Assembly (NCBI GenBank): GCA_036258315.1
Contig: DATADX010000040.1
Span: 60,190-124,189 of the forward strand
Reading direction: 5' to 3'
Source of the DNA: DASSYK01 sp036258315
GTDB lineage: Bacteria > Actinomycetota > Thermoleophilia > Solirubrobacterales > 70-9
Length of the DNA stretch: 64,000 nt
Shown here: positions 8,297 to 16,909 of the stretch, piece by piece
How the letters are laid out: each line of letters starts with the position of its first letter
Numbering within the stretch: position 1 is the first letter of the stretch
Program-made: the position numbers and the translations under genes
Notes under the pieces: generated by a model
Told to the model about the DNA's origin: nothing
The model's input: only the letters and a program-made list of their open reading frames with translations
The model's database searches: none

Positions 8297-8399
8297 CGGT
8301 TCCCTCCTGTTCAACCCGGCCACCGCTCGCTTGTCTCGCCCATTGCCCTGATCGGCATCCGCCGAAACTCGCTTTAACCGCTGGACGTCGCGCTCGCGC

Positions 8400-9197
8400 C
8401 TAAAGGGCGGCCAGCACCGCCTCGAGCTCCGCGACGACGTCGCCCTCGAGCCTCACGGTGGCGTCGCGATCGAACGGCGTCGGGCCCTTGGTCACGATCG
8501 CCACCGCTCCGCCGCCGGCGAGCGTGATCGACGGCAGCCCCGCGACCGGATGGACCTCGAGCGAGGAGCCGACGCAAAGCAGCAGCTCGGCGCGTGAAGC
8601 GAGCGACTCGGCCTCCGCCATCGCCGCGGCCGGGAGCAGCTCGCCGAACAGGACGATGTCGGGCTTGACGTAGCCCTGACAGATCGCGCACGCGGCGACT
8701 CCCTCGTCGTCGAACAGCGCCTCGAGCTCGGTGACCTCGTAGGTGGCGTCACATGACTGGCAGCTCGCGGTGCGAATCGAGCCGTGCACCTCGACGACTC
8801 GGCTGGAGCCGGCCCGGGTGTGGAGCCTGTCGATGTTCTGGGTGATGACCGCCTCGAGCAGCCCGCGACGCTCGAGCTCGGCGAGGGCCTCGTGGGCGGG
8901 GTTCGGATTGACGCCGCCGAGCCCGCGCAGGCGCGGGCGGTAGAAGCTCCAGAAGCGCGCGGGGTCTGCCCGGAAGGCGTCGACGTGGGCGACCTCCATC
9001 GGGTTCACCTTCTCCCACAGGCCCTCGCCGGGGGTGCGGAAGTCGGGGATCCCGGACGGCACGGAGATCCCGGCGCCGGTCAGCGCAACCGTGCAGGACG
9101 AATCGCGGATCAGCTCCGCCAGCCGCTCGGCTCCGAGCGGCCCCGGACGCGAAGCCGAGGAGCCGCCGTCGTCCGTGCCGGCTACTCGCCCTTCCAC
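8400..9197 (-). CDS. NAD-dependent protein deacylase, sirtuin family
   Basis: This 265-residue Sir2-family enzyme removes acyl groups from lysines using NAD. Motifs are GAGIS (residues 42-46), the PDFRTPG loop, TQNIDRLH with the NAD-ribose Asn/Asp, catalytic His in VEVHGSI, two zinc CxxC pairs (CQSC and CAIC), and GSSLEVHP. The GTG start lies inside the last codons of the upstream beta-oxidation fusion gene (16-bp overlap), so the two are translationally coupled. That suggests a role in deacylating enzymes modified by acyl-CoA produced by beta-oxidation, which is an inference. The desuccinylase-type Tyr/Arg pair was not identified, so acyl preference is unknown. Confidence 0.9.
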   Translation of the reverse strand: MEGRVAGTDDGGSSASRPGPLGAERLAELIRDSSCTVALTGAGISVPSGIPDFRTPGEGLWEKVNPMEVAHVDAFRADPARFWSFYRPRLRGLGGVNPNPAHEALAELERRGLLEAVITQNIDRLHTRAGSSRVVEVHGSIRTASCQSCDATYEVTELEALFDDEGVAACAICQGYVKPDIVLFGELLPAAAMAEAESLASRAELLLCVGSSLEVHPVAGLPSITLAGGGAVAIVTKGPTPFDRDATVRLEGDVVAELEAVLAAL

Positions 9198-11179
9198 TTC
9201 GGCTGGCGCTTCTGCAGGAACGCGGCGATGCCCTCGCGGCCGTCCACCGACAGGAAGACCTTGGCGAAGCCCTGCTTCTCGGCCTCGATGCCCTCATCGA
9301 GATCGGCCTTGTTGGAGACGGACTTGATCTGCTCGACGGCGAGCGGGGCCTGTCCGGCCAGCTTCTTCGCCCAGCGGACCGCGACGTCGAGCAGCTCCTG
9401 GTCGGGCACCAGGTCATCGGCGAGGCCCCACTCGTGAGCTTCGCGCGCGAGCACGGCGTCGCCGGTCAGGTTCATCTCGAGCGCCTTCGACTGGCCGACG
9501 AGCCGCGGCAGCCGCTGGGTTCCGCCGAACCCGGGGATGATCCCGAGGTTGATCTCGGGCTGGCCGAACACGGCCGACTCGGCGGCGACGCGGAAGTCGC
9601 ACGCCATCGAGAGCTCGCAGCCGCCGCCGTAGGCGATCGCGTTGACCGCCGCGATCGTCGAGATCGAGCTCTCACCGAGCTCCTTGAGGAGCGCGTGGCC
9701 GTTGTTGATCAGTTCCGCGCCCTTCTCGGGGCTGTCCATCGCGGTGAACGCCTTGATGTCGGCGCCGGCGGAGAAGACGACGGGCAGCGACGAGTGGATC
9801 ACCATCGCGTTCAGCCCGTCGTCGGCCTTGACCTCCTCCCAGACCTTGCCGAGGTCCTCGATCACCTGCGGCGAGATCGCGTTCATCGGCGGGTTCGCGA
9901 GCCACGCGATCGCGATCCCGTCGTCGCGCTTCTCGAGCTTCACCGTCCCCTCGCCCTCCGCCTGCGGATAGGCGTAGAAGCCCTGCCCGGCCTTGAGGCC
10001 GAGCCGGCCCTGGGCGACGAGGCGCTTCAGGATGCGGGGCGGCGCGAACCGGTCGCCGTGCGTCTCGGCGTAGCGCTCGAGCTTCTCGAGCATCGTGTCC
10101 AGGCCCTCGAGATCGGCCTTCCAGAACGGGGGAAAGAGGCCGCGCCTCGGGTCGAGCCCCGCACCGGCCATCATCCCGAGGTCGATCTCGCGGACCGTCG
10201 ACACGCCCTCCTCGAGCAGCTTGCAGGCCTCGACCAGCGCCTTGAGCACGAACAGGTCGGCGAGCTCCTCCCCGTCGGGGTCACCCTCGCCCGCGATGTT
10301 CGGCTCCCCGTTCGAGTAGAAGCCTTCGCCGCCCGACTTGGCCCCGAGCTTCCCCTCGGCGACGAGCTTCTGCATCCCCTTGTGGACGTAGAAAGAATCG
10401 CCGTAGGACTCGTTCAGGTACTCGGCGACGTGGAGGACGGTGTCGAGGCCGAGCATGTCGATGAGGATGAACGGGCCCATCGGCGACACGTTCGAGCCGG
10501 CGACGGCCTCGTCGATCTTCTTGATCGAGAGTTCCTTCTCCTCCTGCTGGCGCCAGACCTCGCCCGCGGCCGAGTTGAGGATCCGGTTGACGACGAACCC
10601 GGGCACCTCGGAGCACGTGATCGGCTGCTTGCGGATCGCCTGGGCGAAGTTGAACGCCGTCGTCACCGTCTCGCGCGAGGTGTCCTCGCCGCTGATCAGC
10701 TCGACGAGCGGCATCACGGACGCTGGGAAGAAGAAGTGGAAGCCGACGACTTTTCCTGGCCGCAGCGTCTCGCGTCCCATCTCGGTGATCGAGAGCGAGG
10801 AGGTGTTGGAGGCGAGGATCGCGTGTCCCGGAGTCACCTCGTCGAGCTCGCGGTAGACCGACCTCTTGATCTCCATCTTCTCGGGGACCGCCTCGATCAC
10901 GATGTCCACGTCGCCGAACCCCTCGTATTCGGTCGTCCCCGCGATCCGGCCCATCACCTCGTCGAGCCGCGCGCCTGCGGCCTCCTGCGTGAGCTTCTCC
11001 TTGGCGACCAGCCTGTCGAGCTGGGTCTTGGTCACCTCGCGCGACTTATCGAGCGCGTCGTCGACGAACTTCTGCTCGACGTCCTTGACGATGACCGGGA
11101 TGTCGGCGGCCGCGATCACCTGCGCGATCTCGCCGCCCATGGTGCCGCCGCCGAGCACGGCGGCCTTGAAGACGAACAT
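9182..11179 (-). CDS. 3-hydroxyacyl-CoA dehydrogenase / enoyl-CoA hydratase fusion
   Basis: This 665-residue bifunctional beta-oxidation enzyme starts at ATG 11179 preceded by GGAGGAAG. The N-terminal part is an NAD-binding Rossmann domain with GGGTMGG (residues 10-16), followed by two dehydrogenase C-terminal helical domains (the second around DPRRGLFPPFWKADL). From about residue 425 comes a crotonase fold with oxyanion-hole motifs FSAGADIKAF and YGGGCELSMACD and the acidic residue region GQPEINLGIIPGFGGTQ. It should hydrate trans-2-enoyl-CoA and oxidise the L-3-hydroxyacyl-CoA. The order dehydrogenase-hydratase is the reverse of FadB/FadJ and matches archaeal crotonyl-CoA hydratase/3-hydroxybutyryl-CoA dehydrogenase fusions. 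Confidence 0.92.
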   Translation of the reverse strand: MFVFKAAVLGGGTMGGEIAQVIAAADIPVIVKDVEQKFVDDALDKSREVTKTQLDRLVAKEKLTQEAAGARLDEVMGRIAGTTEYEGFGDVDIVIEAVPEKMEIKRSVYRELDEVTPGHAILASNTSSLSITEMGRETLRPGKVVGFHFFFPASVMPLVELISGEDTSRETVTTAFNFAQAIRKQPITCSEVPGFVVNRILNSAAGEVWRQQEEKELSIKKIDEAVAGSNVSPMGPFILIDMLGLDTVLHVAEYLNESYGDSFYVHKGMQKLVAEGKLGAKSGGEGFYSNGEPNIAGEGDPDGEELADLFVLKALVEACKLLEEGVSTVREIDLGMMAGAGLDPRRGLFPPFWKADLEGLDTMLEKLERYAETHGDRFAPPRILKRLVAQGRLGLKAGQGFYAYPQAEGEGTVKLEKRDDGIAIAWLANPPMNAISPQVIEDLGKVWEEVKADDGLNAMVIHSSLPVVFSAGADIKAFTAMDSPEKGAELINNGHALLKELGESSISTIAAVNAIAYGGGCELSMACDFRVAAESAVFGQPEINLGIIPGFGGTQRLPRLVGQSKALEMNLTGDAVLAREAHEWGLADDLVPDQELLDVAVRWAKKLAGQAPLAVEQIKSVSNKADLDEGIEAEKQGFAKVFLSVDGREGIAAFLQKRQPKWKGE

Positions 11180-11232
11180 CAGAGAGGCTTCCTCCGAAAG
11201 TCGGTTGGCCGGGGAAGGCTATAGATAGGGCC

Positions 11233-12018
11233 ATGCTGGCGACCTGTCATCGCTTCGAGCTCGAGCTCGAGCGGGATATCGCCGAGGTGGTCGAGCGGTT
11301 CGACGGCGGCGTCGCCGTGCTCAACACACGGCTGCCGCTGATCTGGTCGGCGAACTACCTGCTGCTGGACGCGGGCGCCCGCCCGGAGCCGGCCAGGATC
11401 GAGCGACTCGTCGACGAGCATCTGGACGCGCGCGGGATGCGCCACGGGGCCGTGGAGACGGTCGCGGCCGGGAACGGTGAGCCGCTTGCCGCGGCGCTCG
11501 CCGAGCGGGGCTGGGACCGCGATCAGACCCTGTACAAGGTCGCTCGCCGGCCTCCGGACCGAGGCCCCAGCGCGGATGCCGAGGAGATCCCGCGAGACGC
11601 GCTCGCACCGCTGCGGCGCGAGGTCGCGGAGGAGCTTGAGCGCGGCGCGGGGGTGGCCGACCAGATGCTCGAGCGCGATCGGTTGCTCGACTCCGTCGCC
11701 GGCGGCCGCTGGTTCGCCGCGATGCACGAAGGCGTGCCGGGATCTTGCTGCGTCCTGCTCAGCCGCGGCGGCGTCGGCCAGATCGAGACGGTGATCACCG
11801 CGCCCCGCGCCCGCAACCGGGGGCTCGCCCGCGCGGTGCTGCTCGCGGCACTGGAGGCTTCGGGCTCGGCCGGGAACGACCTCACCTTCCTCGGCGCTGA
11901 CGCAGACGATTGGCCCGAGCGTCTCTATGCACGGCTCGGCTTCGACCCGGTGGGGGTGGCGACCGCGATGATCCGCAAGCCGTCCGGGTACCCCGCCGAC
12001 GACATACTTCCGGCATGA
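11233..12018 (+). CDS. GNAT-family N-acetyltransferase, two-domain
   Basis: This 261-residue protein has a C-terminal GNAT fold in which APRARNRGLARAVLLAALE is the acetyl-CoA pyrophosphate-binding motif A (R-x-x-G form near residue 200). It is followed by LTFLGADADDWPERLYARLGF, the usual final beta-strand pair. The N-terminal half resembles a degenerate GNAT half, as in tandem GNATs. The substrate cannot be told from sequence. Its TGA overlaps the next ATG (ATGA), so it is co-translated with the following GNAT. It is divergent from the beta-oxidation fusion gene. Confidence 0.75.
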   Translation: MLATCHRFELELERDIAEVVERFDGGVAVLNTRLPLIWSANYLLLDAGARPEPARIERLVDEHLDARGMRHGAVETVAAGNGEPLAAALAERGWDRDQTLYKVARRPPDRGPSADAEEIPRDALAPLRREVAEELERGAGVADQMLERDRLLDSVAGGRWFAAMHEGVPGSCCVLLSRGGVGQIETVITAPRARNRGLARAVLLAALEASGSAGNDLTFLGADADDWPERLYARLGFDPVGVATAMIRKPSGYPADDILPA

Positions 12019-12482
12019 CTCGGGAAGTGTCCGTGCGCCGCGCCTCGGAGGCCGACGCGGGCGACGTCGCCCGGCTCCTGCACGACTTCAACACCGAGTT
12101 CGACGACTACGTCCCCGAGCTCCCGGTCCTGACCGAGCGGGTGCGGAGACATGTGGAGAACGAAGAATCGACGTTTCTGCTGGTCGGCGCCGGCCCCGAC
12201 GGTGTCGCGCAGCTTCGCTTCCGCGCATCGCTGATGCTCGACGGACTCGAGGCATACCTGCAGGAGCTCTACGTGGCCCCGGCGCTGCGCGGCAAGGGCC
12301 TCGGCCGGGCGCTGCTCGAGGCGGTGATGGAGGAGGCGCGCAGCCGTGGCGCCGTCTGGATGGACCTCGGCACGAGCGAGGACGACGCCGCCGCCCGCGG
12401 CCTCTATGAGAGCCTCGGCTTCACGAACCGCGAGAACGGCCCCGACGCGCCGATCATGTACGTCTACGAGCGCGCGCTCTAG
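12015..12482 (+). CDS. GNAT-family N-acetyltransferase
   Basis: This 155-residue single-domain GNAT starts at the ATG that overlaps the preceding stop. The motif-A loop is LYVAPALRGKGLGRALLEAV (about residues 92-111, with the RGKGLG acetyl-CoA loop), followed by a Trp-containing strand WMDLGTSEDDAAARGLYESLGF and a C-terminal Tyr-rich strand (MYVYERAL). This architecture is typical of small-molecule or antibiotic-type acetyltransferases, but the acceptor is unknown. It is co-transcribed with the two-domain GNAT before it and convergent with padR. Confidence 0.85.
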   Translation: MTREVSVRRASEADAGDVARLLHDFNTEFDDYVPELPVLTERVRRHVENEESTFLLVGAGPDGVAQLRFRASLMLDGLEAYLQELYVAPALRGKGLGRALLEAVMEEARSRGAVWMDLGTSEDDAAARGLYESLGFTNRENGPDAPIMYVYERAL

Positions 12483-12490
12483 GCCCGCGC

Positions 12491-12943
12491 TCACCCGTCG
12501 CCGTACACCTCGCGCTTGATCAGGCTGACGGATCGGATCACCGAGTCGAGGAACGGCTCGACCTCCTTGACGAGGCGCTTGTACTCGCGCCTCCCGGCGG
12601 GCGTGATCGAGTAGTAGCGGCGGGTGCGGCGGTCGGGCAGCTCCCAGCGCCCCTCGACGAGCCCCTCCGACTCCATCTGGCGAAGCAGCGGGTACATCGT
12701 GTTCGGGTTCACCGAGATCACCCCCTGGGTCATCTCCTCGATCGCCTCGATCAGCCGGTTGCCGTAAGCCGGCTCCTGGGCGACCAGATGGAGGACCAGC
12801 AGCGGGAACACGTCGCGGCGCCGGATCTCGCCGCCGAACACGTCCGACGGCCGGCCCCGCTGGCGCGCCGCCCCCTTCGTCGTCGCCTCGGCGACGGCCT
12901 CGGACACCGGCTTGCCCGCCGCCTTGCGCTTCTCCTCGGCCAC
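12491..12943 (-). CDS. PadR-family transcriptional regulator
   Basis: This 150-residue regulator has a lysine/arginine-rich N-terminal tail of about 40 residues and then a PadR winged helix. RRDVFPLLVLHLVAQEPAYG and the wing strand RRYYSITPAGRREYKRL are the family's signature, with YPLLRQMESEGLV as recognition helix. A short C-terminal helix (EPFLDSVIRSV) should give dimerisation. The gene appears leaderless: TAGACT ends 7 nt before the GTG and there is no Shine-Dalgarno. A 14-bp perfect palindrome immediately upstream of the -10 is a likely autoregulatory operator. PadR proteins usually repress detoxification or efflux genes. Here the adjacent upstream gene is a flavin monooxygenase. Confidence 0.9.
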   Translation of the reverse strand: MAEEKRKAAGKPVSEAVAEATTKGAARQRGRPSDVFGGEIRRRDVFPLLVLHLVAQEPAYGNRLIEAIEEMTQGVISVNPNTMYPLLRQMESEGLVEGRWELPDRRTRRYYSITPAGRREYKRLVKEVEPFLDSVIRSVSLIKREVYGDG

Positions 12944-12950
12944 CCGGGCG

Positions 12951-12956
12951 AGTCTA
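12951..12956 (-). promoter_or_regulatory. -10 element (TAGACT) of padR
   Basis: Read on the minus strand, TAGACT ends 7 nt before the GTG start at 12943, the leaderless spacing. Confidence 0.45.
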
Positions 12957-12963
12957 CGCCGCT

Positions 12964-12977
12964 ACTTACGCGTAAGT
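12964..12977. promoter_or_regulatory. 14-bp perfect palindrome, candidate PadR operator
   Basis: ACTTACGCGTAAGT is its own reverse complement. It begins 8 bp upstream of the padR -10, within the spacer/-35 zone, and also contains the TAA stop of the upstream monooxygenase gene. Placement in the promoter suggests PadR autorepression. Confidence 0.5.
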
Positions 12978-14009
12978 GGCCGCGGCGTCGCGCCGGCGCA
13001 CGCCCATCACATCGGCGATCAGCTCGTAGGAGCGGAGCCGGTCGGACTGGGCGTGGACCATCGTCGTGATCATCAGCTCGTCTGCACCGGTCCGCTCGGC
13101 GAGCTCCTCGAGGCCCTCGCGGACCGTCTCCGGGCCGCCGATCACGGCCGAGCCGAAGACGGCCGCGACCGCCGCCCCCTCCTGGGCGCTGAACCTGTGC
13201 GCCGCGGCCTCCTCGGGGGTCGGGAATCGCGTCGGGCGCCCGGCGCGGAGGCGAGCGAACGAGAGCCGCGAGGGGCCGGCGAGCCAGCGCGCGCGCTCGT
13301 CGTCCTCGGCGCAGATCGACGCGACGGCGACCATCGCGTGCGGCTCCGAGAGCCAGTCGGAGGGCTGGAAGCTGTCGCGGTAGAGCTGCAGCGCCGGGAC
13401 GGTGTTGCGAGGGCTGAAGTGGTGGGCGAAGGAGAAGGGCAGCCCGAGGATCCCAGCGGCCTGTGCGCTGTAGTCGCTGGAGCCGAGCAGCCAGACCTCG
13501 GGGCGGGCGCCGCGGCCGGGGACCGCGGTGATGTGAGAGTAAGGATGGCCCTCGGGGAACTCGCCGTCGAAGAAGCCGAGCAGCTCGCCGAGCTGCTGCG
13601 GGAAGTCCTCGGCGGAGAGCGGGTCCGCCGAGCGCCGCAGCGCCGCCGCCGTGAACGGATCGGTGCCCGGGGCCCGTCCGATCCCGAGGTCGATCCGGCC
13701 CGGGAACAGTCCCTCGAGCGTCCCGAACTGCTCGGCGACCATGAGCGGGGCGTGGTTCGGCAGCATCACGCCGCCGGACCCGACCCGGATCGACGACGTC
13801 GCGGCGGCCAGCGCGGCGCTCAGCACCGCGGGGGCCGCGCTCGCGATCCCGGGGATGTTGTGGTGCTCGGCGACCCAGTGGCGGCTGTAGCCGAGCCGCT
13901 CGACGTGCTGGGCGAGATCGACCGAGTTGCGGAGGGCCTCGCCCGGTTCGGAGCCCTCGGCGACGATCGCGAGGTCGAGGACAGCGAGGGGCGGCCGGCG
14001 GGGAGTCAT
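12966..14009 (-). CDS. LLM-class flavin-dependent oxidoreductase (luciferase-like)
   Basis: This 347-residue TIM-barrel monooxygenase resembles the bacterial luciferase-like group that uses FMNH2 or F420. Features are LAQHVERLGYSRHWVAEHHN near residue 30, SSIRVGSGGVMLPNHAPL, GRIDLGIGRAPGTDP and a C-terminal GGPETVREGLEEL. The conserved AEHHN loop and GxGRAPGTDP are typical of the MsnO8/YhbW type. The substrate is unknown. It lies just upstream of padR on the same strand with only 22 bp between, so PadR may control it, and it sits 30 bp downstream of the acyl-CoA dehydrogenase gene. Confidence 0.88.
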   Translation of the reverse strand: MTPRRPPLAVLDLAIVAEGSEPGEALRNSVDLAQHVERLGYSRHWVAEHHNIPGIASAAPAVLSAALAAATSSIRVGSGGVMLPNHAPLMVAEQFGTLEGLFPGRIDLGIGRAPGTDPFTAAALRRSADPLSAEDFPQQLGELLGFFDGEFPEGHPYSHITAVPGRGARPEVWLLGSSDYSAQAAGILGLPFSFAHHFSPRNTVPALQLYRDSFQPSDWLSEPHAMVAVASICAEDDERARWLAGPSRLSFARLRAGRPTRFPTPEEAAAHRFSAQEGAAVAAVFGSAVIGGPETVREGLEELAERTGADELMITTMVHAQSDRLRSYELIADVMGVRRRDAAATYA

Positions 14010-14039
14010 CGGTGGCCGCTCGTGGCCGCGACCCTATCC

Positions 14040-15281
<1,242 letters not shown>

Positions 15282-15357
15282 GAATTGGCTCCTTGTAGAC
15301 GTGAGGAAGTCTTCTCGGAGGCGAGAGCCACACGGGCGGCGTCGCGACCGAACCGAT

Positions 15358-15371
15358 TGACTGGTCAGTCA
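15358..15371. promoter_or_regulatory. Inverted repeat, candidate TetR-family fatty-acid operator
   Basis: TGACTG and CAGTCA arms are separated by GT. The site lies between the acyl-CoA dehydrogenase start (15281, minus) and the divergent gene at 15417. The arm sequence resembles sites of TetR-type beta-oxidation repressors. Confidence 0.45.
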
Positions 15372-15403
15372 GCCAGGCCCCGAAAGGGTACCAGCCACGG
15401 GTC

Positions 15404-15409
15404 TAACCT
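15404..15409 (+). promoter_or_regulatory. -10 element (TAACCT) for leaderless gene at 15417
   Basis: TAACCT ends 7 nt before GTG 15417. The candidate fatty-acid operator lies just upstream of it, at about -35. Confidence 0.4.
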
Positions 15410-15416
15410 GGGACCC

Positions 15417-15881
15417 GTGCCCGTCGCCGAGATCGACTCCGGGACGATCCTGATCCTGATCGTGCTCGTCGCGCTGCCGGTAGGGGCGATCGCCTTTGCG
15501 GCCGGCGCCGGCAATGCCCTCAGGCAGATCGGCAAGGGCGACCTGGCGATCGAACAGGACGTGCCGCAGCAGGGCTCCGGCGGCGCTCCGGCGCCGGTCT
15601 CGGCCGCGGTCCGCGAGGAGGAGATCCGTCAGATGGTCGAGGCGCGCTCCTACAGGGCCGTTGCGCGAGGCGATCAGGCGCTCGACGTGGACGCCGAGGT
15701 GGAGAGGCTCCTCGCGCCCCCGCCGGGCGGCCAGCTCGGCGCCGACGCGGGCCTGCGCGACGAGATCCGCCAACTCGTCGTCGCCCGCAACGAGCGCCGC
15801 CAGCGGCAGGGCAAGCGGGCGCTCGACGTGGACGCCGAGGTGGAGCGGCAGCTGCGCGAGCTCGAGAACCTCGGGCAGTAG
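15417..15881 (+). CDS. Membrane-anchored protein with an internal duplication, unknown function
   Basis: This 154-residue protein has one N-terminal membrane helix (ILILIVLVALPVGAIAFAAGAG, residues about 9-30) and a cytoplasmic part made of two copies of a roughly 35-residue unit. Each copy runs from a charged EIRQxVxAR helix to LDVDAEVERxL (about residues 62-103 and 115-150), so a recent internal duplication is clear. The repeat resembles short oligomerisation motifs such as SHOCT but is not proven to be one. The gene is divergent from the acyl-CoA dehydrogenase and shares its intergenic region. Function is unknown. Confidence 0.65.
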   Translation: MPVAEIDSGTILILIVLVALPVGAIAFAAGAGNALRQIGKGDLAIEQDVPQQGSGGAPAPVSAAVREEEIRQMVEARSYRAVARGDQALDVDAEVERLLAPPPGGQLGADAGLRDEIRQLVVARNERRQRQGKRALDVDAEVERQLRELENLGQ

Positions 15882-15918
15882 GGGGCCGAGGGAGAGCCGC
15901 CCGGCGCGGCATCCTCGA

Positions 15919-15924
15919 TACATT
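15919..15924 (+). promoter_or_regulatory. -10 element (TACATT) for leaderless gene at 15931
   Basis: TACATT ends 6 nt before ATG 15931 and no Shine-Dalgarno is present. It likely drives this gene and bcp. Confidence 0.45.
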
Positions 15925-15930
15925 CGAGCG

Positions 15931-16305
15931 ATGGGCGAGAACGAGCAGGACGCCAGCGGCGAGGAGACCGCCCCCGACGCGGAGCAGACGATCGTCGAGC
16001 TCGACGAGCTGTTGGTCTCCCCGGGCACCTACTTCAACCCCCAAACCGAGGTCCTGGTAGTCGTCGACGACTCGAGCTCGATCGACCAGGAGATCTTCAA
16101 CATGGAGGCGTACGAGGGGGTCGACTGGGTCCGGATCTCCGACGACTTCCCGGTCGACGAGGAGCAGCGCGACGAGCTGCTCGAGCGGTTCCAGACCCAC
16201 TACCACCCCGGCGCCGGCGCGTCGCTCTCCGAGACTGCCCTCGAGCAGGGCGACGGCGAGCACGACGAGGACGAGGACGGGCAGGAGCCCGGCCGCGAGG
16301 ACTAG
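15931..16305 (+). CDS. Small acidic protein of unknown function, bcp operon
   Basis: This 124-residue protein is strongly acidic at both ends, with a central globular-looking segment LLVSPGTYFNPQTEVLVVVDDSS and VDWVRISDDFPVDEEQRDELL. It has no cysteines, signal peptide or membrane helix. The ATG is at leaderless distance from a TACATT box. Its stop is 3 bp before the bcp start, so the pair is probably one operon, which hints at a role alongside peroxide defence. No family is recognised. Confidence 0.65.
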   Translation: MGENEQDASGEETAPDAEQTIVELDELLVSPGTYFNPQTEVLVVVDDSSSIDQEIFNMEAYEGVDWVRISDDFPVDEEQRDELLERFQTHYHPGAGASLSETALEQGDGEHDEDEDGQEPGRED

Positions 16306-16308
16306 CGG

Positions 16309-16788
16309 GTGGCGTTGCGGGAGCAGGGGGAGGCGGCGCCCGACTTCACGCTGCCCGACCAGGACGGCAACGAGGTGACGCTCAGCGATCTGCGCGGCTC
16401 GCCCGTGGTCCTCTACTTCTATCCGCGCGCCGACACCCCGGGATGCACGACCCAGGCCTGCGGCGTGCGCGACCATCGCGACGCCTACGCCGAGGCGGGC
16501 GCCCGCGTCCTCGGCGTCTCACCCGACTCCGTTGCGGCCCAGAAACGATTCGCGGAGGAGCATCGGCTCGACTTCACGCTGCTCGCCGACGAGGACCATG
16601 CGATCGCGGACCTGTACGGGACCTGGACCGAGAAGGACATGTACGGGAAGCGGTACATGGGGGTGCAGCGCGCGACCTTCCTGATCGACCCCGAGGGCCG
16701 GATCGCCCGCGTCTTCCCCAAGGTCTCCCCGAAGACCCACGACGAGGTGGTCCTCGAATCCCTCGGCGACCTCGCCGGGGCCGCGTAG
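16309..16788 (+). CDS. bcp: Thioredoxin-dependent thiol peroxidase (Bcp/PrxQ)
   Basis: This 159-residue peroxiredoxin reduces hydrogen peroxide and organic hydroperoxides with electrons from thioredoxin. The peroxidatic Cys lies in PRADTPGCTTQAC (about residue 45) and the resolving Cys is five residues later in the same helix, the PrxQ arrangement. The conserved Thr/Pro of the active site and the RATFLIDPEGRIARVF strand near the C-terminus are present. GTG 16309 is chosen because it follows the previous stop by 3 bp and gives the usual family N-terminus (APDFTLPDQDG). Confidence 0.95.
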   Translation: MALREQGEAAPDFTLPDQDGNEVTLSDLRGSPVVLYFYPRADTPGCTTQACGVRDHRDAYAEAGARVLGVSPDSVAAQKRFAEEHRLDFTLLADEDHAIADLYGTWTEKDMYGKRYMGVQRATFLIDPEGRIARVFPKVSPKTHDEVVLESLGDLAGAA

Positions 16789-16909
16789 CGGAGCGCTCAG
16801 CAGCCCTCGCGCCCGCGTCGCACCCGCGTATCCCGAGGCGAAGCCGAGGGATGGGCGCTGATCGCGAAGCCGTCGGCCGCACGGCCAGGCAGCTACACCT
16901 CCGCAGGGT

